This document shows positions 1-8,557 of a stretch of DNA of 51,895 nt, in pieces. Source of the DNA: an uncultured Paracoccaceae bacterium. GTDB taxonomy: Bacteria; Pseudomonadota; Alphaproteobacteria; Rhodobacterales; Rhodobacteraceae. Numbering within the stretch: the first letter of the stretch is position 1; each line of letters starts with the position of its first letter. The DNA is taken from assembly GCA_913043905.1 (NCBI GenBank), contig CAJWNQ010000012.1, positions 1-51,895 of the forward strand, given 5' to 3'. The notes beneath the pieces were generated by a model. That model made no database searches, was not told the origin of the DNA, and saw nothing but the letters and a program-made list of their open reading frames with translations. Made by a program: the position numbers and the translations under genes.

Positions 1-427
1 CAGTTGCCATTTTGGCTTCAAAGCCTAAGGCTTCAAATCGAGAAATTTGCTTCTTAAGAATAGCTCGTGGGGAATGAGGGATAGGTTGGTAGTTGTGGTG
101 ATCTAAGATATCACACAAGACCATAGCAGAACCTTCAAGCCAAGGCACTGGCCTTATAGTTGTCAAATCCGGCTTCATCACATAATCACCGTATCCGGAT
201 TGCCAGCTTGTTGAGGCATAGCCATCAGGCGTTGCCATCTCAAGGTCAGTCGCTAACAAGTAGTTACAGCAGTGGGTTTCCTCAAACGAGGTTTCCACAA
301 AATTTACGCCATGAAAACGTTTACCCATCAATCGGCCTTGCATGTCTACAAAACATACAAGTACTGTATCAATTGATCCATCTTTAACCTTAGATTTTAA
401 TTGCTCAAAGGGCATATTTTTTGACAT
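1..427 (-). CDS. Glutamine synthetase family protein, N-terminal part (cut by window edge)
   Basis: This reading frame is open from an ATG at 427 down to the left edge (142 codons), so only the N-terminal part is present. It has a GAAGGA ribosome binding site about 7 bases before the ATG. The protein begins MSKNMPFEQLKSKVKDGSID and continues with VLVCFVDMQGRLMGKRF, the N-terminal beta-grasp pattern of the type III glutamine synthetase family, which contains gamma-glutamyl-polyamine and other glutamate-amine ligases. The catalytic ATP-grasp-like half lies outside the window, so the substrate cannot be told; a gamma-glutamylputrescine synthetase role is one option. It is divergent from the phosphatase gene at 715. 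Family assignment is fairly sure, function is not. Confidence 0.8.
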   Translation of the reverse strand, partial: MSKNMPFEQLKSKVKDGSIDTVLVCFVDMQGRLMGKRFHGVNFVETSFEETHCCNYLLATDLEMATPDGYASTSWQSGYGDYVMKPDLTTIRPVPWLEGSAMVLCDILDHHNYQPIPHSPRAILKKQISRFEALGFEAKMAT

Positions 428-463
428 ATTGATCCTTCATTCTTAATTTTTTGACATAATGAT
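416..463. repeat. Short direct repeat duplicating a start-codon region
   Basis: Two 18-base copies (416-433 and 446-463, 17 of 18 identical, 30-base period) contain ATGTCAAAAAAT on the minus strand. The right copy is a second ATG-TCA-AAA-AAT followed directly by TAA, a four-codon mini-ORF (MSKN) just upstream of the real start of the glutamine-synthetase-like gene. The rest of 464-714 is very AT-rich and presumably holds the two divergent promoters, but I could not assign boxes with confidence. Confidence 0.6.
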
Positions 464-714
464 TTAATTTGTAAAAATATATTAGCCATATATATAGGTA
501 AAAATCTGTTTAAATATTACCTGTCTTTTTTCTGTTAAAAATATTTAATACGACAATTAAAGTAAAGTATAGCTACAATTATATTTCTAAATATGCATGT
601 AATACTTTTTATTTAATTATCTTAATACAGTTTTTTAGAATTAACAAATAAGTATTAACTTATTGAAATTTATGTAATATAAATCTTTAAATTACAGATA
701 AAAGGTGTTTAATT

Positions 715-1512
715 ATGGTCGACAAAGAAATTCAAATGCGGCTTAATTTTGCAAAAAAGTTGACAAAAAAAGCAGGTGAAAAAGCCATAGTCTATTTTGA
801 ATCAATTGGTGACCTAATCGTTCAACAAAAGGGTGCCCAAGATCTTGTTTCAAATGCAGATTTAGAGGTAGAAGTTTTTATACGTGAATGTATTGCTGAA
901 AGTTATCCAAATGATGGTATCGTTGGCGAGGAGCATGCAAATGTTGAAGGTAAATCTGGCTACACTTGGGTAATAGACCCCATTGATGGAACGGCAAATT
1001 TTCTAACAGCAATTCCATCATGGTGTGTTGTACTTGCGTGCGTTCATAATGATGAAACCAAATTAGGCGTTGTATATGAACCCAGTCATAATGAAATGTT
1101 TTGGGGTGCAATGGGTACAGGCGCTTTTTTAAATGATAAACCTATAAAGGTATCAGCTTCAACTTCCCTGGATGTTGGAAGTACAGGTATAGGAATGAAT
1201 GGACGCACTGCAACTAATCTAACTGTATCTTACATTGAAAAATTAGTTGATCGTGGGGGGATATTTTATCGTAATGCATCGGGCGCATTGATGTTATCTT
1301 ATGTGGCGGCAGGGCGATTGATTGGCTATGCTGAACCTCATATGAATGCATGGGATTGTTTGGCCGCACAGCTTTTGATCGCTGAGGCAGGTGGCTGTGT
1401 TGAAAATCAAAGTGCCAATGATATGCTAATAAATGGAGGGCGAGTTGTTGCATCTGGTCCTGGTGTTTTTGATGAGATGGTCAAAATTGCGAATGAAGCA
1501 TATTCATCTTGA
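715..1512 (+). CDS. Inositol monophosphatase family phosphatase
   Basis: This 265-residue protein has the length and motifs of the Mg-dependent inositol monophosphatase/SuhB/CysQ superfamily: GEE at 71-73, the metal-binding DPIDGTANF at 88-96, and the second signature around WD at 213-214 followed by AEAGG. The family hydrolyses small phosphomonoesters in the cytoplasm (myo-inositol-1-phosphate, histidinol phosphate, PAP and others), and the motifs do not fix the substrate. Its TGA stop overlaps the TTG start of the permease gene at 1509 by four bases, implying translational coupling. It faces the ugpBAEC operon tail to tail through that permease, so hydrolysis of an imported phosphoester is a reasonable inference. 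Confidence 0.87.
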   Translation: MVDKEIQMRLNFAKKLTKKAGEKAIVYFESIGDLIVQQKGAQDLVSNADLEVEVFIRECIAESYPNDGIVGEEHANVEGKSGYTWVIDPIDGTANFLTAIPSWCVVLACVHNDETKLGVVYEPSHNEMFWGAMGTGAFLNDKPIKVSASTSLDVGSTGIGMNGRTATNLTVSYIEKLVDRGGIFYRNASGALMLSYVAAGRLIGYAEPHMNAWDCLAAQLLIAEAGGCVENQSANDMLINGGRVVASGPGVFDEMVKIANEAYSS

Positions 1513-2333
1513 ATATTCGTGGGTTCATAAATCATCTTATTTTACTTGTAGGCGTTTTTATTATGATAGCGCCTATTGCACTCATGTTTTTTTCGTCCAC
1601 TCAGGGTACTGACAGTTTACGGACTAACGGTATGCAGATGAAATTTGGTTCATATTTAGTTGAAAATTACCAAAGTGTTTTGAGTTTTGAGAGTGGGTTT
1701 TCTGATCAAGTTACACCCTTAGCTATGCTTATAAACTCAACGGTAGTAGCAATTGGCGTTGCTGTTTTGACTACATTACTGTCATTTTTTACTGCATATT
1801 CAATAGTTTATTTTCGCTTCCGCCTTGCTTCAACATTATTTTGGTTAGTATTAATTACTCTCTTATTTCCTTTGGAATCAAGGTTTTTACCAACTTTTCA
1901 AATAACTTCTAATCTAGGTTTGATTAACACACATATAGGTATCATATTACCAGTATTGGCAGCTGCTTTAGGTACGTTCTTTTTCCGACAATTTTTTTTA
2001 ATTTTACCTGAAGAATTATTGGAGGCTGCCCAGCTTGATGGAGCTGGTCCACTCAAATTCGCTTGGGACATATTAATACCATTGTCTTTTGCAAGGGCTG
2101 GAGCAATATTTGTAGTTGCATTTATGATTGGATGGAACCAATATTTGTGGCCACTCATGATTAGTACTGATGACACACTCTACACATTAGTACGTGGTAT
2201 TCGTTTGATTGGGCAGGGTTCCGGTCCGGCCATGGCATTTGCAATGCTTACTATAGTGCCACCATTCATATTAGTGTTAATATTCCAGAGATGGTTTGTA
2301 AGTGCATTAAGCGTAGAAAATAAGTTATCTTAA
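1509..2333 (+). CDS. ABC transporter permease, UgpE-like paralog
   Basis: This 274-residue inner-membrane protein has about six predicted hydrophobic segments and the EAA-loop motif [15 protein letters not shown], diagnostic of MalG/UgpE-type importer permeases. It is clearly paralogous to the ugpE product encoded at 3445-4299: both share [12 protein letters not shown], PLE.R..P and GWNQYLWPL. The start is TTG inside the stop of the phosphatase gene (TTGA overlap). No partner ATPase, second permease or binding protein is encoded on this strand, so it either exchanges with UgpE in the neighbouring complex or is a relic of a duplicated operon. It is convergent with ugpC. I see no frame damage. 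Confidence 0.85.
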   Translation: MNIRGFINHLILLVGVFIMIAPIALMFFSSTQGTDSLRTNGMQMKFGSYLVENYQSVLSFESGFSDQVTPLAMLINSTVVAIGVAVLTTLLSFFTAYSIVYFRFRLASTLFWLVLITLLFPLESRFLPTFQITSNLGLINTHIGIILPVLAAALGTFFFRQFFLILPEELLEAAQLDGAGPLKFAWDILIPLSFARAGAIFVVAFMIGWNQYLWPLMISTDDTLYTLVRGIRLIGQGSGPAMAFAMLTIVPPFILVLIFQRWFVSALSVENKLS

Positions 2334-2368
2334 TACACCCCTAATTCGTATAGCCTATTGTAAATTAT

Positions 2369-3445
2369 TTATATTAATCTTTCACCAGTTTCTTTATTAA
2401 ACACCATTGCGTGACTTTGATCAAAGTGTAACCTTAATATACTATCAATAGCAGGTTGTGTGTTCTGATTGGTTTTGAAACAAATTTCTGTAATATAGCC
2501 ATCAGTTGTGGATGCTCCATTTAAAGCCCCATAAACAAGGTTTTCAGCGCCATGCTGCTCTACAAGATCAACCTGCATTTCAAGTTGCCCATCATTGTTA
2601 GGTTCAAGTACATCAGGGCGAATACCTAAAATTAAATCTGTGTTTTCAGGCAAGTCTTTAAATCCAGAGAATTGTAGATCTCCACTGTTTAGATTTTTTC
2701 CATCAAATTGAACTGGTATTAAATTTATTTGCGGTGCACCAATGAATGAGGCAACGAATAATGTTGCTGGATTATTATAAAGTTCTATTGGTGCTCCCAT
2801 TTGTTCGATACGGCCGTCATTTATGACTGCAAGTCGGTCGGCCAAAGTCATGGCTTCAGTCTGATCATGAGTTACATAAATTGAAGTAACACCCATTTTT
2901 CTCTGTAGCCGTTTTATCTCAATGCGCATTTGAACGCGTAATTTTGCATCCAAGTTTGAGAGTGGTTCATCGAATAAAAAAACTTTTGGGTCACGAACGA
3001 TTGCACGCCCCATAGCGACACGTTGACGTTGTCCACCTGACAGTTGATTTGGTTGCCGATCAAGAAAGTCATGAATTCGCAACATTTTAGCAGCATCAGT
3101 TACTTTTTGATTAATCTCAGCTTTTGGTAAGCCACGATTTTTTAAACCATAGGCCATGTTTCCTCGAACCGTCATATGAGGATATAATGCATAGTTTTGG
3201 AAAACCATTGCTACATCGCGATCAGCTGGTGACACTTTGTTGATTACACGGTCGTCAATTTCTATTTCCCCATCAGTAATGTTTTCCAAACCGGCTACCA
3301 TTCTCAACATGGTGGATTTGCCACAGCCAGATGGACCAACAAAAACTATAAATTCACCATCTTCAATCGCCATATCAACGCCCTGTACTGCAACTGCACC
3401 ATTAGGGTAGGTTTTTTTAATATTCTTTAATTTAACTGTAGCCAT
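2369..3445 (-). CDS. ugpC: sn-glycerol-3-phosphate ABC transporter ATP-binding protein
   Basis: This 358-residue ATPase has Walker [10 protein letters not shown] near residue 37, the Q-loop region [16 protein letters not shown], the signature LSGGQRQR, Walker [13 protein letters not shown] and the switch histidine in [15 protein letters not shown], followed by a C-terminal TOBE/OB regulatory domain. Length and sequence match UgpC/MalK-type ATPases. The start ATG overlaps the ugpE stop (TAATG), so it is the last gene of ugpBAEC. It energises uptake of glycerol-3-phosphate or glycerophosphodiesters from the inner face of the membrane. Confidence 0.93.
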   Translation of the reverse strand: MATVKLKNIKKTYPNGAVAVQGVDMAIEDGEFIVFVGPSGCGKSTMLRMVAGLENITDGEIEIDDRVINKVSPADRDVAMVFQNYALYPHMTVRGNMAYGLKNRGLPKAEINQKVTDAAKMLRIHDFLDRQPNQLSGGQRQRVAMGRAIVRDPKVFLFDEPLSNLDAKLRVQMRIEIKRLQRKMGVTSIYVTHDQTEAMTLADRLAVINDGRIEQMGAPIELYNNPATLFVASFIGAPQINLIPVQFDGKNLNSGDLQFSGFKDLPENTDLILGIRPDVLEPNNDGQLEMQVDLVEQHGAENLVYGALNGASTTDGYITEICFKTNQNTQPAIDSILRLHFDQSHAMVFNKETGERLI

Positions 3446-4299
3446 TACTTTTCACTTTCTACTAGGCCCTTGACGAACCAATTTTGGAAGAACAATACGA
3501 CGAGAACTGGCGGTAAAGTTGCCAGTATGGTCAACGCAAAAGCTTTTTGGTATTGCGGTAGCTCACCGCCTTCTGAAAGAATTTGGTAAATTTGTTTAAT
3601 GCCAATTACGAGTGTGTAGTTTTCTTCTTTTGTCGTCATGATTAGTGGCCATAGATATTGGTTCCAGCCTACAACAAACATAATAATTAAAATTGCTGCA
3701 ATCATAGTTTTTGATAGTGGAATTAAAATATCGACAAAGAAGCGCCAAGGGGTGGCGCCATCTAGACGCGCTGCTTCAAGTAATTCTTCAGGTATTGATT
3801 TGAAAAACTGGCGAAAGTAAAATGTACCTGTAGCTGATGCAATAAGTGGAACAATAAGCCCGAAGTTGGTATCGAGCAAACCAAGGCCTGCAACGACTTC
3901 GTAAGAAGGTATAATACGCACTTCAAGTGGCAACAATAATGTCAGAAAAATTATCCAAAATAGTGGTGTGGCTAAACGAAAACGAAAATAGACAATCGCA
4001 TAAGCGGCAAGCATTGAGACTATTACTTTCCCGATTGCAAATCCAATACCTAATATCATACTATTTTTAAGCATGGTTATTCCAAGTACTGACTTCATTA
4101 CGCCGCCTTGTTCGAATAGGACTTCACGGTACGTGCCTATAAAGTTTGTACCTGGCCAAAATTGCAATCCTTCTCGCAAAATAGTCTCTGCGGAATGTGT
4201 TGATGTTGAGAAGGCCACCCAAACAGGAAGGCTCATAAAAATGACACCAATCAAAAGGATCGTGTGATTTAAAATGATACGCCAATTAATATTGCTCAT
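3445..4299 (-). CDS. ugpE: sn-glycerol-3-phosphate ABC transporter permease
   Basis: This 284-residue membrane permease carries the EAA-loop motif [15 protein letters not shown] in the cytoplasmic loop, preceded by FRQFF, typical of the UgpE/MalG class. An in-frame ATG 11 codons further upstream exists, but the ATG at 4299 is preferred because AAGGATGAAGAT lies directly before it and it leaves a 10-base gap after the ugpA stop. It pairs with UgpA to form the translocation pore. A close paralog is encoded at 1509-2333. Confidence 0.92.
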   Translation of the reverse strand: MSNINWRIILNHTILLIGVIFMSLPVWVAFSTSTHSAETILREGLQFWPGTNFIGTYREVLFEQGGVMKSVLGITMLKNSMILGIGFAIGKVIVSMLAAYAIVYFRFRLATPLFWIIFLTLLLPLEVRIIPSYEVVAGLGLLDTNFGLIVPLIASATGTFYFRQFFKSIPEELLEAARLDGATPWRFFVDILIPLSKTMIAAILIIMFVVGWNQYLWPLIMTTKEENYTLVIGIKQIYQILSEGGELPQYQKAFALTILATLPPVLVVLFFQNWFVKGLVESEK

Positions 4300-4309
4300 A
4301 TCTTCATCC

Positions 4310-5188
4310 TTAATAATGTACTTTGCGTTCAATAAAACGAAACTGGATAACAGTCAGCGCCAATACTATCAGCATCAAAACAACTGATTGAGCAGATGAC
4401 CCACCAAGATCAGCGCCTCTAAATCCATCTTGGAATACTTTATACACTAGAGTATTTGTTGAGCCCCCTGGTGCACCTCCAGTAGTGGTGTCGATAATGC
4501 CGAATGTTTCAAAAAATGCATAGGTAATATTAATTACCATAAGAAAAAATGTGGTTGGGGCGAGCAACGGGAAGGTAATTGTCCAAAATCGACGTGTTGG
4601 GCTTTTACAGTCCATCATTGCGGCTTCATTAACTGCTTTTGAAATCCCTTGAAGTCCTGACAAGAAGAAAATAAAGTTTACACTAACTTGTTTCCAAACA
4701 GCAATCAGAACCACAACAAAACCGGCATCAAAAGAGTCAAGTTTATGATTAAAATCCCACCCTATAGTATTAAGAAATTTGTATAAATCTCCGATTAGTG
4801 GGTGAAACATTAAATTACCCATAAGGCCTGCAACAGGGGGAGCAATTGCATAAGCCCACATCAGGGTTGTTCTATAAGTTCTTGCGCCACGGATGACTTC
4901 ATTTGCTTTTACGGCAAGTAGTAAAGCTATCCCCAGTGATAAAAATGTAACTAGGACTGAAAATACTGTCGTAAACCACGCAGCTTGACGCCATGAGGCA
5001 TCACCAATGGTATCAAAATAATTCTTAAACCATACAAATTGTGACGAGAGCCCAAAAGCATCTTCCAATAAAAATGATTGATGAACAGCTTGTGCGGCTG
5101 GCCACAGAAAAAAGATAGCAATAATTATAATTTGCGGCGCAATAAATAAATATGGAATCGTACTGTGTTCAAACTGAACGCGTTTCAT
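4310..5188 (-). CDS. ugpA: sn-glycerol-3-phosphate ABC transporter permease
   Basis: This 292-residue inner-membrane protein begins with a cytoplasmic tail and hydrophobic segment (PYLFIAPQIIIIAIFFLWPA) and ends FRFIERKVHY, both characteristic of UgpA. The EAA-type loop is NEAAMMDCKSPTRRFW. A GGAG ribosome binding site precedes the ATG. It is the second gene of ugpBAEC and is separated from ugpB by about 100 bases containing a perfect hairpin. Confidence 0.92.
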   Translation of the reverse strand: MKRVQFEHSTIPYLFIAPQIIIIAIFFLWPAAQAVHQSFLLEDAFGLSSQFVWFKNYFDTIGDASWRQAAWFTTVFSVLVTFLSLGIALLLAVKANEVIRGARTYRTTLMWAYAIAPPVAGLMGNLMFHPLIGDLYKFLNTIGWDFNHKLDSFDAGFVVVLIAVWKQVSVNFIFFLSGLQGISKAVNEAAMMDCKSPTRRFWTITFPLLAPTTFFLMVINITYAFFETFGIIDTTTGGAPGGSTNTLVYKVFQDGFRGADLGGSSAQSVVLMLIVLALTVIQFRFIERKVHY

Positions 5189-5250
5189 CTGGTGGTCTCC
5201 AGTAAAGTAAATAAGTCTGCTCTATAAGAGCTGCCAACAAAGAATAGAAC

Positions 5251-5276
5251 ACTGATGGCGATAAAACGCCATCAGT
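5251..5276 (-). terminator. Intercistronic hairpin between ugpB and ugpA
   Basis: ACTGATGGCG and CGCCATCAGT form a perfect 10-base-pair stem around a six-base loop, ten bases after the ugpB stop. In the direction of transcription no run of T follows, so it is more likely an mRNA 3'-end protector or partial terminator that keeps the binding-protein message more abundant than the permease message, as known for other ABC operons. Confidence 0.7.
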
Positions 5277-5285
5277 AAAAGTTAT

Positions 5286-6590
5286 TTATTTATAAGTTGC
5301 CGCAAATCTTGCAAGCAATTTATTTGATTCAGCCGTCATCTCTGCAAAAGCTTCATCTACAGAAGATTTTCCTGAGAATATATTATCAAACTTTGAGTAC
5401 ATAACTTCACGAATTTGAACGTAGTAACCAAGGCGGTAACCTTTAGTCCATTCGCCACCTGGTTGGCTTAACTGTAAAATTCCAACTTCAGCATCAGGTG
5501 ATTTATTATAATAACCTTCTTGCTTTGCCATGTCATATGCTGCTGTTGTAATTGGTACATAACCAGTTGCTTTATGCCAAAAAACCTGATTTTCAGGATT
5601 GGTCATATACGAGAAGAAGTCTGCAGTGCCTTTATTTTCTGCATCAGACTTACCACTCATTGCAAATAATGCTGCGCCGCCAATAAATGTTCCTTTTGGC
5701 TCGTCAATAACGCTTTTCCAATATGGTAAAAAGGTTGTTCCAAATTCAAAATCAGTAGATTTTTTCAAACCACCAAATGAACCAGATGAACCCATCCACA
5801 TTGCTACTTTTTTCTGTACGAATGCGTCCTGGTTATCACCCCATGCACGTCCGTAAAATCCGTAATGGCCATCATCTAACCATTCTTTCATTTTACCCCA
5901 ATGCATTTTCATGCTGTCATTATTATAAAGAATTTCAACATCTGTTGAATCATAACCGTTGTTACCAGTTGCCAATTGTAGATTGTGTCGGCTGTGGAAG
6001 TTTTCAGATAAGATCCATGGGCTATGGCTTTGTGCTAAGGCAGTATATCCAGCGTCCTTAAGCTTTGGTGCTATTGCTTCAAACTCTTCCCATGTTGCAG
6101 GAGGATTTGCGACGCCAGCTTTTGCAAATGCCTCTTTATTATAATAGAGTAATGGCGTTGATGCGTTGAAAGGCATGCCAATCATTTTTCCATCTGAGTC
6201 TGCGTAGAAGTAACGGACACCTTCAATATAATCTTCAATATTAAAACCTTGTCCATATTCTTGCATCAAGTCTGCTACTGGAATTGTTGCTCCTGGAGCG
6301 TTAATGATTGTTGCTGCTCCTGCATCAAAAACCTGAAGAATATGTGGTTGTTGCTTTGCACGGAATGCGGCAATACCTGCTGTCATCGTGTCTTCATAAC
6401 CACCTTTATATGTAGGTATAATTACATAATTGTCTTGGCTTGCATTATAGTTTTCAGCAATTGTGTTTACTGTTTCCCCAAGATTACCGCCCATAGCATG
6501 CCACCACTGGAGTTCAGTTTTAGCTGATGCTGGCAGCGCGATTGCAGCAATTCCAGCAGCTAAGATGGTTTTTATAATCATTTTTTTCAT
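5286..6590 (-). CDS. ugpB: sn-glycerol-3-phosphate ABC transporter substrate-binding protein
   Basis: This 434-residue protein has a Sec signal peptide (MKKMIIKTILAAG to ALPASA) followed by ELQWWHAMGGNLGETVN, IPTYKGGYEDTM.AGIAAFRA and STPLLYYNKEAF, which line up closely with remembered E. coli UgpB (WHSMEGELG, PTYKGNYE, STPVLYYNKDAF). UgpB is the periplasmic receptor for sn-glycerol-3-phosphate and glycerophosphocholine-type diesters. A GAGGGAA ribosome binding site precedes the ATG. It is first in the leftward ugpBAEC operon and divergent from a LysR-type regulator. Confidence 0.93.
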   Translation of the reverse strand: MKKMIIKTILAAGIAAIALPASAKTELQWWHAMGGNLGETVNTIAENYNASQDNYVIIPTYKGGYEDTMTAGIAAFRAKQQPHILQVFDAGAATIINAPGATIPVADLMQEYGQGFNIEDYIEGVRYFYADSDGKMIGMPFNASTPLLYYNKEAFAKAGVANPPATWEEFEAIAPKLKDAGYTALAQSHSPWILSENFHSRHNLQLATGNNGYDSTDVEILYNNDSMKMHWGKMKEWLDDGHYGFYGRAWGDNQDAFVQKKVAMWMGSSGSFGGLKKSTDFEFGTTFLPYWKSVIDEPKGTFIGGAALFAMSGKSDAENKGTADFFSYMTNPENQVFWHKATGYVPITTAAYDMAKQEGYYNKSPDAEVGILQLSQPGGEWTKGYRLGYYVQIREVMYSKFDNIFSGKSSVDEAFAEMTAESNKLLARFAATYK

Positions 6591-6903
6591 TATATTCCCT
6601 CTATTTTAAAATATCGCCACAAACTAATTAATTGAAGGGATCTAGAAGTTTCTAGATAAGTTTCAAATTTAACAAAATTATGACGCTATGACTTCATTTT
6701 AGTAAAGCTTAATAAAAGTTTTAATTAATTAATTTTTATATTTCTTTAAAAAGCATTTCAGAAATTTAAAAGAACCACGCTATTAAACATAATACAAGTG
6801 AATTAATTAGTTAAATTTATAACACATCATTATAATGGATTAAATTTATAATATGATATATAAGTATAAAATGTTGTTGATTAGGGTATGATATAGGTAA
6901 AAT
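6591..6903. promoter_or_regulatory. ugpB/lysR divergent intergenic region with perfect dyad
   Basis: No gene is visible in these 313 AT-rich bases. At 6640-6657 there is an 18-base dyad, ATCTAGAA-GT-TTCTAGAT with 8-base perfect arms, about 50 bases before ugpB. It could be an operator, plausibly for the adjacent LysR protein, or a 5'-leader hairpin of the ugp mRNA. The spacing of symmetric bases is not the classical T-N11-A. The tract GTCATAGCGTCAT on the minus strand near 6680-6692 does not have the 11-base periodicity of a Pho box. Confidence 0.5.
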
Positions 6904-7815
6904 ATGAGTATTAGGCTACGCCAACTGGAAGCATTCCACGCAGTGGGCCAACTTGGAAGTATGACACTTGCTGCAAAAAAGTTGAACATTTCTCAACCTG
7001 CTGTAAGTAGACTTCTGGCTAGCTATGCTGAAAATATTGAATTCCAACTGTTTCATAGGCGAAGTGGAAAGCTTGTTCCAACACAAGAAGCTAGATTTTT
7101 ACTACGGGAAGTAAGTCGCTTGCTCGATAGTTTAATTCATATTGATGAACTTACTAAAAACTTGACAGTAGGTAAGGCCGGGCATCTTAAAATTGCCTGT
7201 TTGCCAGGCTTTTCTACAAGCCATATGCCACATATTTTATCTCAATTTTTAATGGATCGACCAAACGTTACTGTGACACTTGAGCCTGATGGTGCAAATC
7301 GGATTTTGGAATGGGTAATTGGTGAGCAGTATGATTTTGGTATAACTGATGTGTTATCTGATCACCCTGCAGTGGAATGTGAGCGTATACCAATGCGAAC
7401 TGTTTGCATAATGGCAGAAGGAAATCCGCTGGCTGCTAAAAAAATTATCACCCCAGAAGATTTAATAAATGAGCCCATGATACACACGCGTCGTGAAAGT
7501 GCTTTTTATCGTAATTTGGAAGAGATTTTTTTATCGCATAACGTGAATATTAGCAGTTGGATTGAGACCCGGCAATTTAATACAGCTTGTATGTTAGTTG
7601 CAGAGGGCAGAGGGGTTTCAATTGTTAGTGAGATGGATGCGCGTGAACACGAAAGCCGTGGATTAATCATTCGGCCATTTAAGCCAAATATTCCTCATAT
7701 TCTTATGCTTGTCCGAAATACACAATCAGTTTCATCAATGATTGCATTGGAATTTTTAGAGTTCTTCTCTGAAAGTCTTCGTCGCTTTAGGTTAAATGAA
7801 GGTGCAGCTAAATAA
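6904..7815 (+). CDS. LysR-family transcriptional regulator
   Basis: This 303-residue protein has an N-terminal winged helix-turn-helix (residues about 4-62: RLRQLEAFHAVGQLGSMTLA, then ISQPAVSRLL) and a two-lobed periplasmic-binding-like effector domain. The sequence resembles the NocR/OccR/CysB branch. It is divergent from ugpB, 313 bases away, the usual geometry for a LysR regulator acting on its neighbour. The inducer is unknown; glycerol-3-phosphate, a phosphodiester or a polyamine-related metabolite are guesses from context. Confidence 0.9.
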   Translation: MSIRLRQLEAFHAVGQLGSMTLAAKKLNISQPAVSRLLASYAENIEFQLFHRRSGKLVPTQEARFLLREVSRLLDSLIHIDELTKNLTVGKAGHLKIACLPGFSTSHMPHILSQFLMDRPNVTVTLEPDGANRILEWVIGEQYDFGITDVLSDHPAVECERIPMRTVCIMAEGNPLAAKKIITPEDLINEPMIHTRRESAFYRNLEEIFLSHNVNISSWIETRQFNTACMLVAEGRGVSIVSEMDAREHESRGLIIRPFKPNIPHILMLVRNTQSVSSMIALEFLEFFSESLRRFRLNEGAAK

Positions 7816-7904
7816 ATCTGCGCTGATCTCTATTTTTTTGTAAACGACAGTCGAGCCAAATTATATATTTCTTAAATATATAAAACATTTACCATTTGAG
7901 ATTT

Positions 7905-8341
7905 TCAGATAGATGGAAATTGCCAATCTGAAAATAAATTAGATGTTTTGCAAAACTCTAATGTTTCAAAGCCAGTAAATAGGCCATCACGTGTAACTAG
8001 AACTGTTTGCCAGCCTCGAGTGGCAGCCACAGGTATGTCGGTGTGAAGTGAATCCCCACACATAATAACTTTATTGGGTGCAGTGTTTATTAATGTCTTT
8101 TCCAACAATTCATAAACTTTAGAAAACGGCTTATCAAAGAACTGAACTTCATCAATTTCTTGGTCCATTAATAAGTCTTTTACCAACATTTAATACGCCA
8201 AAAGCATCAAAAAAATGTGGTATCTTGATCCGCAATATTAAGTAATAATTCAATATCTTCAAACTTGCTTGTTGTCTCAACTTGCGGCATTCGGGATCGA
8301 ATTTCTTCATATCGTTCAAATATAGATGGATTTGTTGGCAT
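7905..8341 (-). pseudogene. Decayed HAD-IIA family phosphatase
   Basis: Three pieces of one HAD class IIA phosphatase lie in different frames. The N-terminal piece starts at the ATG at 8341 (MPTNPSIFERYEEIRSRMPQ) and stops in a run of seven T (minus strand, 8209-8215). In the next frame the motif I block DAFGVLNVG (8208-8182) follows, then a stop. The third piece (7905 to about 8189) carries DKPFSKVYELLEK and the motif III/IV block VIMCGDSLHTDI. Only about 145 codons remain where the family normally has about 280-290; the cap domain between motif I and the C-terminal motifs is missing. A frameshift plus an internal deletion explain this. The function before decay was probably a small-molecule phosphatase. 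Confidence 0.82.
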
Positions 8342-8402
8342 GAATAGTATGTATCCTTTGAGAAGATAACTTTTATTAGTAATATTATACAAAGTTATAT
8401 CT

Positions 8403-8521
8403 TATTGTTTAAATATAAAAACAACAAAACAACAAATTAAAGTTATATTATATACGTATTTCATAAAATATTGATACTTAGTATTTTTATTTTGTTGTTT
8501 TGTTGTTTTTTATTGTTTAAA
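8403..8521. promoter_or_regulatory. Repeated TTGTT operator-like array upstream of deoR-type gene
   Basis: A perfect 20-base inverted repeat lies at 8417-8436 and 8491-8510 with 54 bases between. Each arm is itself two 8-base units (AAAACAAC twice) or its complement. Outside each arm the 11-mer TATTGTTTAAA is present in direct orientation (8403-8413 and 8511-8521). Several DeoR-family repressors are known to bind repeated TGTTT-like sequences, and a DeoR gene starts 37 bases downstream, so autoregulation and operon control through looping is a reasonable inference. Confidence 0.6.
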
Positions 8522-8557
8522 ATACAAAAACGAATCTAGAAAAGTTTGGGGCAATCT

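Noticed and set aside
160-387. A plus-strand open frame at the left edge
   Set aside because: It lies antisense to the clearly conserved glutamine-synthetase-like frame on the minus strand and has no recognisable sequence.
6679-6692. Possible Pho box upstream of ugpB (GTCATAGCGTCAT on the minus strand)
   Set aside because: The two GTCAT units are 8 bases apart, not the 11 of a Pho box, and flanking bases do not match.
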